A stretch of 64,000 bases of DNA, taken from Marinobacter caseinilyticus (GTDB lineage Bacteria > Pseudomonadota > Gammaproteobacteria > Pseudomonadales > Oleiphilaceae). The stretch is taken from NCBI RefSeq assembly GCF_011074955.1, contig NZ_WUQJ01000011.1:1-64000 (forward strand). The letters run 5' to 3'. Each line of letters opens with the position of its first letter. Positions within the stretch are counted from its first letter, which is position 1. This document shows, in pieces, positions 38,359 through 47,667 of this stretch. A program made the position numbers and the translations under genes. Under the pieces are notes generated by a model that saw only the letters and a list, made by a program, of their open reading frames with translations, was not told the origin of the DNA and did not search any database.

Positions 38359-38758
38359 TGAAAACTAGCCTCTTGAAGACACTGTAATTCAGGGCCGCAA
38401 CCACCACGGTGGTGATCAGTTGCGCCGATACTGGCTGAAGACCGGCGTCCTGGTAGAGCGCATAAAACAGCAGGAGGTTGGTGGTCCACGCGATAACACA
38501 CGACAACAGGTACCGGGGTAGCGTTCGGCGATGGGCTTTGCGGGAACGGAAGGTCAGTTGACGTTGCAGGGCATAGTTTGCACCGGCCCCGACAACACTG
38601 CCTGCCGCTGTGGCCCAAGCGGGCTCAGCCCCGAATAGAATCATCACTGACATGGCCAGCCAGTGCATGCCGGTTGCCAGCCCTCCGGAAACTACAAACC
38701 GGAAGGGCTGGCGACGGCGCGCGATTTCGGACATTGGGACCACGGGTTCTGTTTTCAT
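38351..38758 (-). CDS. GtrA family membrane protein
   Basis: The 135-residue product has four membrane segments and the GtrA signature near RFVVSGGLATGMHWL and NYALQRQLTFRS. GtrA-like proteins are proposed to flip polyprenyl-phosphate sugars across the inner membrane. It stands between the LTA-synthase-like gene and the GtrB-like gene. An in-frame ATG at 38734 is an alternative start. Confidence 0.88.
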   Translation of the reverse strand: MKTEPVVPMSEIARRRQPFRFVVSGGLATGMHWLAMSVMILFGAEPAWATAAGSVVGAGANYALQRQLTFRSRKAHRRTLPRYLLSCVIAWTTNLLLFYALYQDAGLQPVSAQLITTVVVAALNYSVFKRLVFND

Positions 38759-38818
38759 CGTGGCGGCAGGATAGTGCAGTGAGGATCAGGTTTTCGTACG
38801 GGAGACGTCAGGAAAATG

Positions 38819-40813
38819 TCAAAGTAAGTCGTATTTCTGTTCCCGGTAAAGCCACAGTGGCAACAGCGAATGCGCCAGCGCCTTGTGTATTTGCGCCTGC
38901 GTTGGCGGTTCAGTCTGGTATTGGGTTGTTGTGGTTTTCGGGTCGTAGTGGCCGCCCAAAGGCGGCTGATCGGGGCGTAACACAGTGACCCGGAAGTCAC
39001 CCTCCATCCAGGCGTAGTAGTCGTTAAACTGCATCATCGCACGGCCGGTTTCACCGGGCTTGAGCCGAGTCAGGTCGTTGCCCACCATGGGGTGGTGGCT
39101 GTTGAGCCCCATCAACGAAAGCAGGGTTGGGGCCAGGTCAATCTGGCTGGTCAGAGTCTGGACTTGCCTGGGTTCGATATCGGCACCCAGAATCAATCCG
39201 GGAATCTGGAAGTTTTTAATGGGTACCAGTTCATTGCCCCACACCCGGGCATCGTGATCCGCCACGATCAGAAACAGGGTATCTTGCCAGTAGTCGCTGT
39301 TGCGGGCCGTATCGATGAATTCGCCGAGCACGTGATCGGCGTATTTAACCGCATTATTGACGGTGTTCTTGTCCGCGTCGTAAAGCGCAATACGACCGTC
39401 CGGATACTCGAACGGAGTGTGGTTGGAAGACGAGAACACCAGGCGGAAAAAAGGCTTGTCTTGAGCGTGGAGTGCCTGCAGTTGCTCATGGGCCTTGTTG
39501 AACAAGTCCTCGTCGCTGACGCCCCAACTGCCGGTAAAGACCGGTGCCGAATAGTCCACCTCGTCCACAATGTGGTCAAAACCGTTGCCCGTGAAGAAGC
39601 TGCGCATGTTGTCGAAGTGCGCCTCACCCCCATAGATGAATCCGGTGTCATAGCCGCTGCGTTTGAGCAGTTCGCCCAAGGTAAAGAAATGGTTCTGTGC
39701 CAGCGACAGTTTGACGACACTGCGGGCTGGCGTCGGCAGGTAACCGGAAATCACCGCCTCGATGCCCCGCACCGAGCGGGTGCCGGTGGCATAGAGTTGT
39801 TTGAACCACCACCCGTCCTGGCTCAGCCGTTCAAGGTTTGGCGTCACCGCCAAGCCGCCCAGGCTGTCGACAAATGTTGCTCCCAGGCTTTCTTCCAGCA
39901 CAATTACCAGGTTAAGCGGTCGTGCGCGAACTCGAGTGGCGGTCTGCTCATGGAGTGTCGGATAAGTCTTATTCGGATAACTGAAATTCTTCAGCCAGGG
40001 GGCGCTGCGAACCTGCTCCAGAATGGCTTCATTGCTCATGGCGCCGTAGGCATCGCCTGCGTTGGCCTCATGCTTGAGGTTGTAGATGGCGTGGAACACC
40101 GACCAGGTCGAGTTGAGCATCAGGGAGTTGACCAGGGCGTCGGACGTCAGCGCAAACATGGCGGGGTTGGCAGGCCGGTGGTCGGTAGTCGAGCGCACGC
40201 CGGCAAACACCAGCACCACCACCACAGGCCAGGCCAGCAGGGTGTTCCGGTACCGCGGCACACGAGTCTCCCTGAGCCAGGGTTTCAGCAGTTTGGCGAC
40301 CCATACGACACCTGCGATACTGGTCAGCACACCGATGATGACCGTGGTGCGGAAACCATGCCAAAGCGTTGAAAAGACCTCTTTGGGATAGCGAAGGTAC
40401 TCAATGAACAGCCGGTTGGGACGCACATCGTATTGGGCAATAAATGTGGGTGTCGCCAGTTCCATAAACAACAATAAGGCAACACAGAACAGCACCCAGG
40501 CGTAGGAAAAGCGCTTCCATGCGGTCCAGGTGTAGCGATGCGCGAGCACGGGTAACAGCAGCAATGGCAAAGCGATGAACAGGCCCGCCTGGATAATATC
40601 AACGCGCAAACCGTGCAGAAAAATCGATGGCCAAACCTCAGTCGGCGCCACGCGACCGAGCTGCCACATCACCAACAGTCCGCGAGACAGCCCCAGCACC
40701 AGCAGGGCCAGGCACAGCAGTTGCAACAGCGGAGCATAAGCCCCGGACCAACGAAACGCATGGCACCAGCGTTGGGCCAGCGTTTTATTTTCGATGTCAG
40801 TAACAGCGGTCAT
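38819..40813 (-). CDS. LTA synthase family (phosphoglycerol transferase-like) sulfatase-fold protein
   Basis: The 664-residue product has about five N-terminal membrane segments and a periplasmic alkaline phosphatase/sulfatase-fold domain. Visible catalytic features are VIVLEESLGATF (metal), the nucleophile Thr in YATGTRSVRGIEA, YGGEAHFDNM, SSSNHTPFEYPDG and VADHDARVWG. This is the LtaS/OpgB-type arrangement. In Gram-negative cells such enzymes add phosphoglycerol or phosphoethanolamine to periplasmic glucans or surface glycans. It is 60 bases upstream of the GtrA gene and probably heads the operon. Confidence 0.9.
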   Translation of the reverse strand: MTAVTDIENKTLAQRWCHAFRWSGAYAPLLQLLCLALLVLGLSRGLLVMWQLGRVAPTEVWPSIFLHGLRVDIIQAGLFIALPLLLLPVLAHRYTWTAWKRFSYAWVLFCVALLLFMELATPTFIAQYDVRPNRLFIEYLRYPKEVFSTLWHGFRTTVIIGVLTSIAGVVWVAKLLKPWLRETRVPRYRNTLLAWPVVVVLVFAGVRSTTDHRPANPAMFALTSDALVNSLMLNSTWSVFHAIYNLKHEANAGDAYGAMSNEAILEQVRSAPWLKNFSYPNKTYPTLHEQTATRVRARPLNLVIVLEESLGATFVDSLGGLAVTPNLERLSQDGWWFKQLYATGTRSVRGIEAVISGYLPTPARSVVKLSLAQNHFFTLGELLKRSGYDTGFIYGGEAHFDNMRSFFTGNGFDHIVDEVDYSAPVFTGSWGVSDEDLFNKAHEQLQALHAQDKPFFRLVFSSSNHTPFEYPDGRIALYDADKNTVNNAVKYADHVLGEFIDTARNSDYWQDTLFLIVADHDARVWGNELVPIKNFQIPGLILGADIEPRQVQTLTSQIDLAPTLLSLMGLNSHHPMVGNDLTRLKPGETGRAMMQFNDYYAWMEGDFRVTVLRPDQPPLGGHYDPKTTTTQYQTEPPTQAQIHKALAHSLLPLWLYREQKYDLL

Positions 40814-41062
40814 GGATAACCCGTATCAATTGAACGTTCGTGCTGAGGCGCGAAGTCGCACAAGCGGCGACGCCAGCACCCGGATGGCGGAATGTTACCG
40901 GCCATACTGTCAGGCCGACGTAATGAAAAAGTCAAAACCATGTCAAAGTCATGGCATCAAAAAGGCGTCTGTTCTCGGGCATGGAAGTTTGGCGGTCGAC
41001 GCGAATTTGAGTTTTACTAACCCATGGGGTACAGCAGGTTGTGACGTTCAGAGGACGATGGG

Positions 41063-42751
41063 ATGACGCGATTTTCCGATTCGATCCACCCACCGGCGGT
41101 GATGCTGTTCGATTGGCATGGCACCCTGGTGGATACCCATGACGCCATGTTCAGTGCCATGGAAGATATGCTGCCCCAGCTTGAAGACCTGGGCCTGGTG
41201 GGGCGGTTGTTGCCAGAGGCCCGGTGCAAGACCGCGGACGACGCCCGGCTGGTGCGTTACATCCGGATATTTCGGCGCCTGCACCCGCGCATCCTGGCCG
41301 AGCGGCGGGTATCAAGGACCGATATTTTCAATGCGATTTTCGGGGAGGACCGCGACGCCAAATTGATTGCACATGAAGCCTACAATCACTGCTACCGGAA
41401 GTATTTTGGCCAGGTAAAACCGTTTCAGGAGGGCATGCTGGAGTATCTTCTGGCGTGTAAAAAAATGGGCGTCAAGTTGGCGGTGGCCACCAACCGTAAC
41501 CGGGAATTTCTGGATACCGAAATCAACACCGTGGATGACGGCCGCTGGGTGGGGCTGTTTGATGCCACCGTGTGCGCCGATGATGTCACCCACTATAAGC
41601 CCGACCCGGAGGTCGTGATCAAAGCACTGGAGCAGCTGTCGTTGCCGGCCGATGCATCGGCCTGGTACGTGGGCGACAGCTACGTTGACATGATCACCGC
41701 CAACAACGCCGGTGTGACCGCCATTTTCTATAACGGCGCCGGCTGGGAGCCGGCGCGGGTGGACAGTTGGTTCAGCACCCGGGAAGCCCCAAGGGCCATG
41801 CTGGACAGTTTTGACGACCTGATGGATTGTCTGGACGCCATTGAAACCCGCGCGCCCGGGAATTTTATCATGCCCCCCTGGCAGGCCCGCCCGGATCATC
41901 ACCCGGCGCCCAGGCCGCCAGAGCCCCGGATAGAGCCCGATTGGCACCCGGCCGTCGCCAAACTGATCCGGCCCGCGGTGGTGCTGTTCGACTGGCATGC
42001 GACCCTGGTGGATACCCTGGACGCCATGTACCACGCCGTTGATGACATGCTGCCGGATTTCCATGGCCTGAAACTGATGGACCGCATGGTCACCCCGGAG
42101 GATAGCAAGACACCGGAGGATGCCAGGCTGGTGGAGTATATCCGTGAGTTTGCCAAGCTGCACCCCAAGGTCAAAGCCGATCGAAAAATTTCCCGGACCG
42201 ATATTTTTGAGGTGTTGTTTGGCGATGATGAAGACGCCAAACAAATTGCCCACAAGGTGTTTAACCAGCATTACCGCAAACACTACGGCAATGTCGCTGC
42301 GTTCGAGCCCAGGGTCAGGGATGTACTGGAGGGCCTGATTCGGCTGGAGATCAAGGTGGGAGTGATTACCAACCGGGATCGCGAATTTTTTGAGCATGAG
42401 CTGGCAGCTGTGGAAGGTACCGGCTGGACTGAGTTATTCGACACCGATGTCTGCGGTGATGACACCCCATTGCGCAAGCCCCACCCGGATCAGCTGTTGC
42501 TGGCGGCCGAAAATCTCAACTACCCCTCTGGTCCCAGTGTCTGGTACGTCGGTGACAGCACCACCGATATTATCGCCGCCAAAAGGGCGGGCATGACCGC
42601 CGTGTTTTTCAATGGTGCGCAATGGGATCTGCCGTGGTTGCATAAGATTTTCCCCGGTACCCGACGCCACCCGGACAAGCCGGATGTGGTGGTCAACGAT
42701 TTTTCTGAGTTTTGGGCGTTGGTGCTGGCCTGCGAGGTGGGGCCGCCCTGA
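41063..42751 (+). CDS. Tandem-duplicated HAD-family hydrolase with DxH catalytic motif
   Basis: The 562-residue product holds two complete HAD modules (about residues 12-260 and 303-550) that align to each other throughout, joined by a Pro-rich linker (residues 270-292). Each has motif I FDWHGTLVD or FDWHATLVD, motif II Thr (VATNRN, VITNRD), motif III Lys (HYKPDP, LRKPHP) and motif IV GDxxxD. The usual second Asp of the DxD nucleophile pair is His in both halves (Asp17-Trp-His19 and Asp310-Trp-His312). The caps also match each other (SRTDIF). Substrate is unknown. It stands alone, facing right. Confidence 0.85.
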   Translation: MTRFSDSIHPPAVMLFDWHGTLVDTHDAMFSAMEDMLPQLEDLGLVGRLLPEARCKTADDARLVRYIRIFRRLHPRILAERRVSRTDIFNAIFGEDRDAKLIAHEAYNHCYRKYFGQVKPFQEGMLEYLLACKKMGVKLAVATNRNREFLDTEINTVDDGRWVGLFDATVCADDVTHYKPDPEVVIKALEQLSLPADASAWYVGDSYVDMITANNAGVTAIFYNGAGWEPARVDSWFSTREAPRAMLDSFDDLMDCLDAIETRAPGNFIMPPWQARPDHHPAPRPPEPRIEPDWHPAVAKLIRPAVVLFDWHATLVDTLDAMYHAVDDMLPDFHGLKLMDRMVTPEDSKTPEDARLVEYIREFAKLHPKVKADRKISRTDIFEVLFGDDEDAKQIAHKVFNQHYRKHYGNVAAFEPRVRDVLEGLIRLEIKVGVITNRDREFFEHELAAVEGTGWTELFDTDVCGDDTPLRKPHPDQLLLAAENLNYPSGPSVWYVGDSTTDIIAAKRAGMTAVFFNGAQWDLPWLHKIFPGTRRHPDKPDVVVNDFSEFWALVLACEVGPP

Positions 42752-42915
42752 TCCACGGCCGGTGTCCGGTCGGTTCGGGGACGCCAGCACGCCAACCTTT
42801 GCATTAACTTTACGTGCCCGGTGGCTTCTCCTCGTCTTTGGGCGCCGTAAAATAGGACCCATGGGGTCGGCACAACAGCACGGTGGGCGATCAGGGTTTG
42901 TAGCAGGAGGCACTT

Positions 42916-43503
42916 ATGGCCGAGCAAAGACCAGCACTGTCGATAACGATCGCCGGCGTATTGATGTTGGCGCTGGCCATGACCGCACAACACGCGGCGG
43001 CAGCCTTCCGATGTGGCACGTCCTTGGTGGATGTGGGCGATTGGCCGGCAGAAGTCGAAGAGCGGTGTGGGGCACCGGATTATGTGGCGTCCTATCCTGC
43101 GGTGGTTGTCGCGGGGTTGGGAGTGGTACGAGACATCGAGCATTGGTACTACAACCCCGGCCCCCAGGGGTTTATCCGACGGCTGGAATTTCGGGATGGC
43201 CTGTTGCGACAGGAACGCAGCCTGGGCTATGGGTTTCTGGGCGAGACCGCGGGCAACTGCGCGCCGGCTCGGTTGCAGGAGGGTATCAGTGAATTTGAGC
43301 TTATTGCCCGTTGTGGCGAGCCGTTGTCCCGGCGTACCCGTTGGCACTCGGTGTCCTCCTCCCGGCATCACGCCGGCCAGGTGGCAGCCGTGATGCCGGT
43401 GCAGGAATGGCTGTTTGAATTTGGCGATCAGCGTTTCCGCCGCCTGGTTACTTTGGAGAACGGTCGGGTGGTTCGGATAGAAACGAGGAAAAAACCCCAT
43501 TGA
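42916..43503 (+). CDS. DUF2845 domain-containing secreted protein
   Basis: The 195-residue product has an N-terminal signal or membrane segment ending near HAAAA, then FRCGTSLVDVGDWPAEVEERCGAPDYV, the start of a DUF2845 domain. A second similar unit (FELIARCGEPLSRRT) occurs at about residue 125, so the domain seems repeated. Conserved Cys pairs suggest disulfides in the periplasm. The gene's 3' end overlaps the convergent gene by 56 bases. Function unknown. Confidence 0.8.
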   Translation: MAEQRPALSITIAGVLMLALAMTAQHAAAAFRCGTSLVDVGDWPAEVEERCGAPDYVASYPAVVVAGLGVVRDIEHWYYNPGPQGFIRRLEFRDGLLRQERSLGYGFLGETAGNCAPARLQEGISEFELIARCGEPLSRRTRWHSVSSSRHHAGQVAAVMPVQEWLFEFGDQRFRRLVTLENGRVVRIETRKKPH

Positions 43504-44719
43504 CCTTACGCAACGCTCTTTCAATGTCGATGCCGATGGCAATGGCGCCCAGAAAACGGCCGCGTTGATCGTGGACGGGCGCCGACGCAGTGACCTGGAA
43601 GCCCCTGACCGAGGCATCGTAACTGAGTGGGCTCATCACCAGGTCGCTCGGCGCGAGGGCTAACGTGGCCTGGAATTTTTCCTCATCCCCTTGCCAGTAA
43701 TCCGATGTCAGCCGGCTCAGGGCGGTGATTGCCCCCTGCGCATTCATAGCAAAGACCTCAGTGACAAGGCCGCCGGTTGTGTCCTGCCACGCCCGCAGAT
43801 CCCCAGACGTCGGGCGCTCCAGCAATGCTTCGGCTAATACCGAGGCATTGTCGGGCGCGGTGGCCTGCCACCGGCTATCGAGACTCAGTATCTCGCTGAG
43901 TGGCATGTCGGTCTGACTCATGGCCAGGTTGGCGGCGATGTCGACGGTGTCTTGGAGGTCCGCCAACAAGGTGTTGGCCAACGCTTGCACGGTTGTTTCT
44001 TCCTGCTCGCTGAGCTGGAAATCGACAGACACACAGCCACTCAGGTTCGCGTTAAAGGTCGGTAAAAAATCCGGGTGCCGATCAACAAAATGGTTGTCCA
44101 GATAGAGACTGAGAGGCGCAAAACGGACGAACTCGGTGGCGAGTGTCCGCAATTGCGTTTGTTGTTCCGGTATCATGTCGCTGACATGGAATTGCATGGT
44201 CCGCCAGTCCATCATGATGGCATCCACCCGGCCGCGGAGCAGGAGTTGCAGCAACTGTTTGATGGATGTCACCTGCAGTAACCTGCTTTGGTGAATGGCG
44301 TGCAGCCAGTTGGCTTCATTGCTGCCGGCGATAACACCGATCCGGGCGTCCATCAGGTCCCTGATGGGCTGAACGGAAAAGAGGTACCATTTTTCCAGCG
44401 CAATGGGCGAGCTGAGTTTGGCGAATTGGTTCAATATCGGTGATTCGTCCACCGCAAAATAGCCATCGACAGCGTGATTGCGCAGGGAAAGCACCGCCCG
44501 GTTCTGTGGCACGACCTTGACTCGAATGGTCCAGCCCATGGCTTTTGCAGCGCACTCGATCGTATTCACCGTGGTGCCGGACACGGCATAATTGGCCATC
44601 AGGTGGTCCGGGTTGATCTGATACGGCGGCGCGTGAAAGGTATAGAGATCGAGCGTCTGGGCGTGCGCAGGCGCTAGGAGCAAACTGGCAACCAAGGCGG
44701 CATAAAAACGGAGGTCCAT
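43448..44719 (-). CDS. Substrate-binding (SBP_bac_3-like) protein with C-terminal Cache-like domain
   Basis: The 423-residue product has a signal peptide ending near AHAQ, a periplasmic substrate-binding domain to about residue 240 (LDLYTFHAPPYQINPD, GYFAVDESP, ARIGVIAGSNEA), and a second part with EVFAMNAQGAITALSRLTSDYWQGDE and the terminal GRFLGAIAIGIDIERAL. The latter is the PDC/Cache signature seen in sensors. There is no membrane anchor or signalling domain after it. The combination suggests a soluble periplasmic ligand-binding protein, possibly a co-receptor. The gene converges with the DUF2845 gene. Confidence 0.75.
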   Translation of the reverse strand: MDLRFYAALVASLLLAPAHAQTLDLYTFHAPPYQINPDHLMANYAVSGTTVNTIECAAKAMGWTIRVKVVPQNRAVLSLRNHAVDGYFAVDESPILNQFAKLSSPIALEKWYLFSVQPIRDLMDARIGVIAGSNEANWLHAIHQSRLLQVTSIKQLLQLLLRGRVDAIMMDWRTMQFHVSDMIPEQQTQLRTLATEFVRFAPLSLYLDNHFVDRHPDFLPTFNANLSGCVSVDFQLSEQEETTVQALANTLLADLQDTVDIAANLAMSQTDMPLSEILSLDSRWQATAPDNASVLAEALLERPTSGDLRAWQDTTGGLVTEVFAMNAQGAITALSRLTSDYWQGDEEKFQATLALAPSDLVMSPLSYDASVRGFQVTASAPVHDQRGRFLGAIAIGIDIERALRKVNGVFSSFLSEPPDRSPK

Positions 44720-44843
44720 CGTCCATCCTTACTGTCACGTTTAAGCAAAAACCGTCCCGGTAATCCGATATAGCCGATCGTCTTCTGTCAGCGGCGGGTC
44801 CGCCCAAAGTCCGCCAACAGATAGCTCAATAGTAGGCAACCCT

Positions 44844-46376
44844 TTAGAGAGAATCCAGATTTTCCAGCAGCCAGTCCGCCCGCGCCAGCAGCGCTTTGCG
44901 CCGCTCCGGTTGTTGCTTGTCCCAATTGCGGTACATCATGCCCATCCGCGGGTTGTTGCTGAACGCGTCCCGATGGCGGTTGATAAAGTGCCAGTACAGT
45001 GCGTTGAACGGACAGGCGTCGTCTTCGGTGGCCCGGTTCACATTGTATTTGCACTGGCTGCAGTGATCGGACATGCGGTTGATGTACTTGCCGCTGGCGG
45101 CATAGGGCTTGGATCCCAGGTAGCCGCCATCCGCGTGCATGACCATCCCCAGGGTGTTGGGCAGTTCGACCCAGTCGTAGGCGTCGGCATAGACCGCCAG
45201 ATACCAGTCGCAGATCTGTTCCGGAATCACGCCGGTGAGCAGCGCGAAATTACCGGTCACCATCAGGCGCTGGATGTGGTGGGCGTAACCGTTGCGCCGG
45301 GTGGCGTCGATGGCTTTGTGCAGGCAGCGCATGCCAGTGTCACCGGTCCAGTAGAACCAGGGCAGGGCGCGGGTATTGCCGAGCCGGTTTTCGCGGCCGT
45401 AATCCGGCATATGCAGCCAGTAGATGCCCCGGACAAACTCCCGCCAACCAATGATTTGACGGACAAAGCCTTCGACCGCGTTAAGCGGAGCCTGGTTGGC
45501 GTAGTAGCGCTGAACCACCGCCTCGCACACCATCAGCGGGTCCAGCAGCCCGCAGTTGATGTAAGGTGATAATACGGCGTGAAACAGCCAGTCTTCGCGA
45601 TCCGAGATCGCGTCCTGATAGTCGCCAAAACACGGCAGGGCAAAATCCAGGAAGTGTGCCAGGGCCGCTTCCGCTCCCGCTCGGGTGACAGCGAAATGAA
45701 AGTCGTCAGTGCTGCCGAAGTGGTGTTCAAAGTGAGTATTTACTTCTTCAATAACCTCTTGGGTCAGCGTATCCGGCTCCACTCGAAAGGGCGCCGGTGC
45801 CGGCGGTTTGCCCGTCCACTTGCGACGGTTGTCACTGTCGAAGTTCCATTGGCCGCCTTCGGGTTGCCCCTCCGGCGTCATCAGTAGACCGGTTTTCTTG
45901 CGCATTTCCCGGTAGAAAAACTCCATCCTCAGCTGTTTGCGGTCTCTGGCCCAGTCGGCAAAGACCTGTTTGCTGGCAATGAAGCGGTCGTCCGGGCGGA
46001 TGTCAACGGGGATGGCCAGGGTTGTGTGCCACTGCCGGATGTCCTGGTCCAGGCGCCATTCGCCGCATTCTGTGGTGACGATTTTTGCCGGCTGCACGAT
46101 GTGGGCGTAGTGGCCCACCACCGCCTGCAGTGAGGTCAGATCACTGTCGGGCTGGTAGCGATGGTAGTGAACGGTCCAGCCCTGGGTCCGGAGTTCTTCG
46201 GCAAAATGCCGCATCGCACTGAACAGCAGTGTCAGCTTGATTTTATGATGATTGGTGTAGGTTGCCTCGTCGTAAACCTCCGCCATGACAACGACGTCGG
46301 TGCCGGGGGCCGCATCGACCAGTGCACTGAGGTCGGGAGTGAGCTGATCGCCCAGCACAAGAATCAGGTTTGCCAT
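44844..46376 (-). CDS. FeS-containing bacterial (6-4) photolyase/cryptochrome (PhrB-like)
   Basis: The 510-residue product starts MANLILVLGDQLTPDLSAL, typical of the FeS-BCP/CryPro group. Near the C-terminus four cysteines fit the [4Fe-4S] site of PhrB: one in IPEQICDWY, two in DHCSQCKYN and one in DACPFNALYW. The FAD pocket shows GFVRQIIGWREFVRGIYW and GNFALLTGV. PhrB repairs (6-4) photoproducts. It is the second photolyase-type gene in the window, and stands alone. Confidence 0.9.
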   Translation of the reverse strand: MANLILVLGDQLTPDLSALVDAAPGTDVVVMAEVYDEATYTNHHKIKLTLLFSAMRHFAEELRTQGWTVHYHRYQPDSDLTSLQAVVGHYAHIVQPAKIVTTECGEWRLDQDIRQWHTTLAIPVDIRPDDRFIASKQVFADWARDRKQLRMEFFYREMRKKTGLLMTPEGQPEGGQWNFDSDNRRKWTGKPPAPAPFRVEPDTLTQEVIEEVNTHFEHHFGSTDDFHFAVTRAGAEAALAHFLDFALPCFGDYQDAISDREDWLFHAVLSPYINCGLLDPLMVCEAVVQRYYANQAPLNAVEGFVRQIIGWREFVRGIYWLHMPDYGRENRLGNTRALPWFYWTGDTGMRCLHKAIDATRRNGYAHHIQRLMVTGNFALLTGVIPEQICDWYLAVYADAYDWVELPNTLGMVMHADGGYLGSKPYAASGKYINRMSDHCSQCKYNVNRATEDDACPFNALYWHFINRHRDAFSNNPRMGMMYRNWDKQQPERRKALLARADWLLENLDSL

Positions 46377-46509
46377 AGTCGTCGCTCCGATGTTGTCCCC
46401 CGAATACGTTAACCGACCGGAGTCAGTTCAATCGGTCGGCCAGATACGCGTTTCCGGAAGGCAACAGGAAGGCGCACTCAAGGCAATATAGAGCGCCGAT
46501 AGCCCGAAT

Positions 46510-47589
46510 TCACGCCGTCTGGGGTGAAAGCTTCAGCCGGAGCTTGTCGGGCAGGGAATACTGCGCAATGCGTTTGAGCACCGTGCCGTACTGCCCGGCA
46601 AAGCTGCCGGTGTTGTAGTGAATGCCGTACTTCTTGCACACCGCTTGCACCCTGGGGGCGATTTCCGGGTACCGATGGGCCGGTAGGTCCGGGAACACAT
46701 GGTGTTCAATCTGATGGCTCAGGTGGCCACTCAGCATGTGCACAAATTTACTGCCGGTGAAGTTGCTGGAGCCGGTCAGCTGGCGCAGGTACCACTGGCC
46801 TTTGCTCTCGTTCTCACACTCGGCCTCGGTAAAGGTTTCCGCATCTTCCGTGAAATGCCCACAGAAAATCACCGTGGACGACCACAGGTTACGGATCAGG
46901 TTTGCGCTGATGTTGCCTGCCAGGACAATGGGCGCCACTGGCAAGGTCAACAGCGGGAAAAACACATAGTCCTTGAAACCCTGGCGCCCGCCTTTGCGGG
47001 CATACTCTTTGAGGAACTGTTTCTTCTCGGAGAGGCGGATCTCACCACGACGAATGCGGTCGAATTCCAATTCGTGCAATCCCACACCCCATTGGAAAAA
47101 CACGGTCAGCAGTATGTAGTTAATGAACTGCAGGCTGTGAGCCGGCCGCCACTTATGGTCATCATTCAGACGCAGCAGGGCATAGCCGTAGTCGCGGTCC
47201 TTGCCGATGACATTGGTGTAGGTGTGGTGCTCATAATTGTGCGTGCGGCGCCAGGAATCTCCGGTGCACACTGTATCCCACTCGTAGGTCTGGGAATGCA
47301 GTGCGGGGTCGTTCATCCAGTCGTATTGCCCATGCATGACGTTGTGGCCGATCTCCATATTCTCAATGATCTTGGACAACCCCAGGGAGGCCACCGCAGC
47401 CGTGAACACGGGAGGGATGAAACCAAGCGGCATCATCAAGCGGCCGCCCACCGCCAGGGTGCGATGCAATCGGATAATCCGCCGGATATAGCGGGCATCG
47501 CGGTCTCCGAGGTCCGCCCGGACTTCATCCCGGATGGCGTTCAAATCCTGTTCAAGGCTGTTGAGCTGTTCGTGGGTTAACGTCTTCAT
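46510..47589 (-). CDS. desB: Fatty acid desaturase (DesB-like)
   Basis: The 359-residue membrane desaturase has the three His boxes: HNVMH at residues 82-86, HNYEHH at 117-122 and HQIEHH near 293. Together they bind a diiron centre. In Pseudomonas DesB introduces double bonds into saturated acyl-CoA with electrons from DesC; the DesC-like gene lies 78 bases upstream and a DesT-like regulator follows divergently, so the same pathway is likely. The ATG at 47589 follows CAGGAGAAC. Four or more hydrophobic segments are visible. Confidence 0.85.
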   Translation of the reverse strand: MKTLTHEQLNSLEQDLNAIRDEVRADLGDRDARYIRRIIRLHRTLAVGGRLMMPLGFIPPVFTAAVASLGLSKIIENMEIGHNVMHGQYDWMNDPALHSQTYEWDTVCTGDSWRRTHNYEHHTYTNVIGKDRDYGYALLRLNDDHKWRPAHSLQFINYILLTVFFQWGVGLHELEFDRIRRGEIRLSEKKQFLKEYARKGGRQGFKDYVFFPLLTLPVAPIVLAGNISANLIRNLWSSTVIFCGHFTEDAETFTEAECENESKGQWYLRQLTGSSNFTGSKFVHMLSGHLSHQIEHHVFPDLPAHRYPEIAPRVQAVCKKYGIHYNTGSFAGQYGTVLKRIAQYSLPDKLRLKLSPQTA

Positions 47590-47667
47590 GTCTGTTCTCC
47601 TGGCGCCGGCGATATAAAGACCGGGCGCTGACTAGGGGGTGGCAACTAGCCGGTGCGCGAAAGACCG

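Noticed and set aside
39092..40372. 426-codon plus-strand frame antisense to the LTA-synthase-like gene
   Set aside because: Composition is that of a shadow frame and the sense gene has clear catalytic motifs.
41312..42397. 361-codon minus-strand frame antisense to the HAD fusion
   Set aside because: Its internal repetition mirrors the duplicated sense gene, so it is a shadow and not a separate repeat protein.
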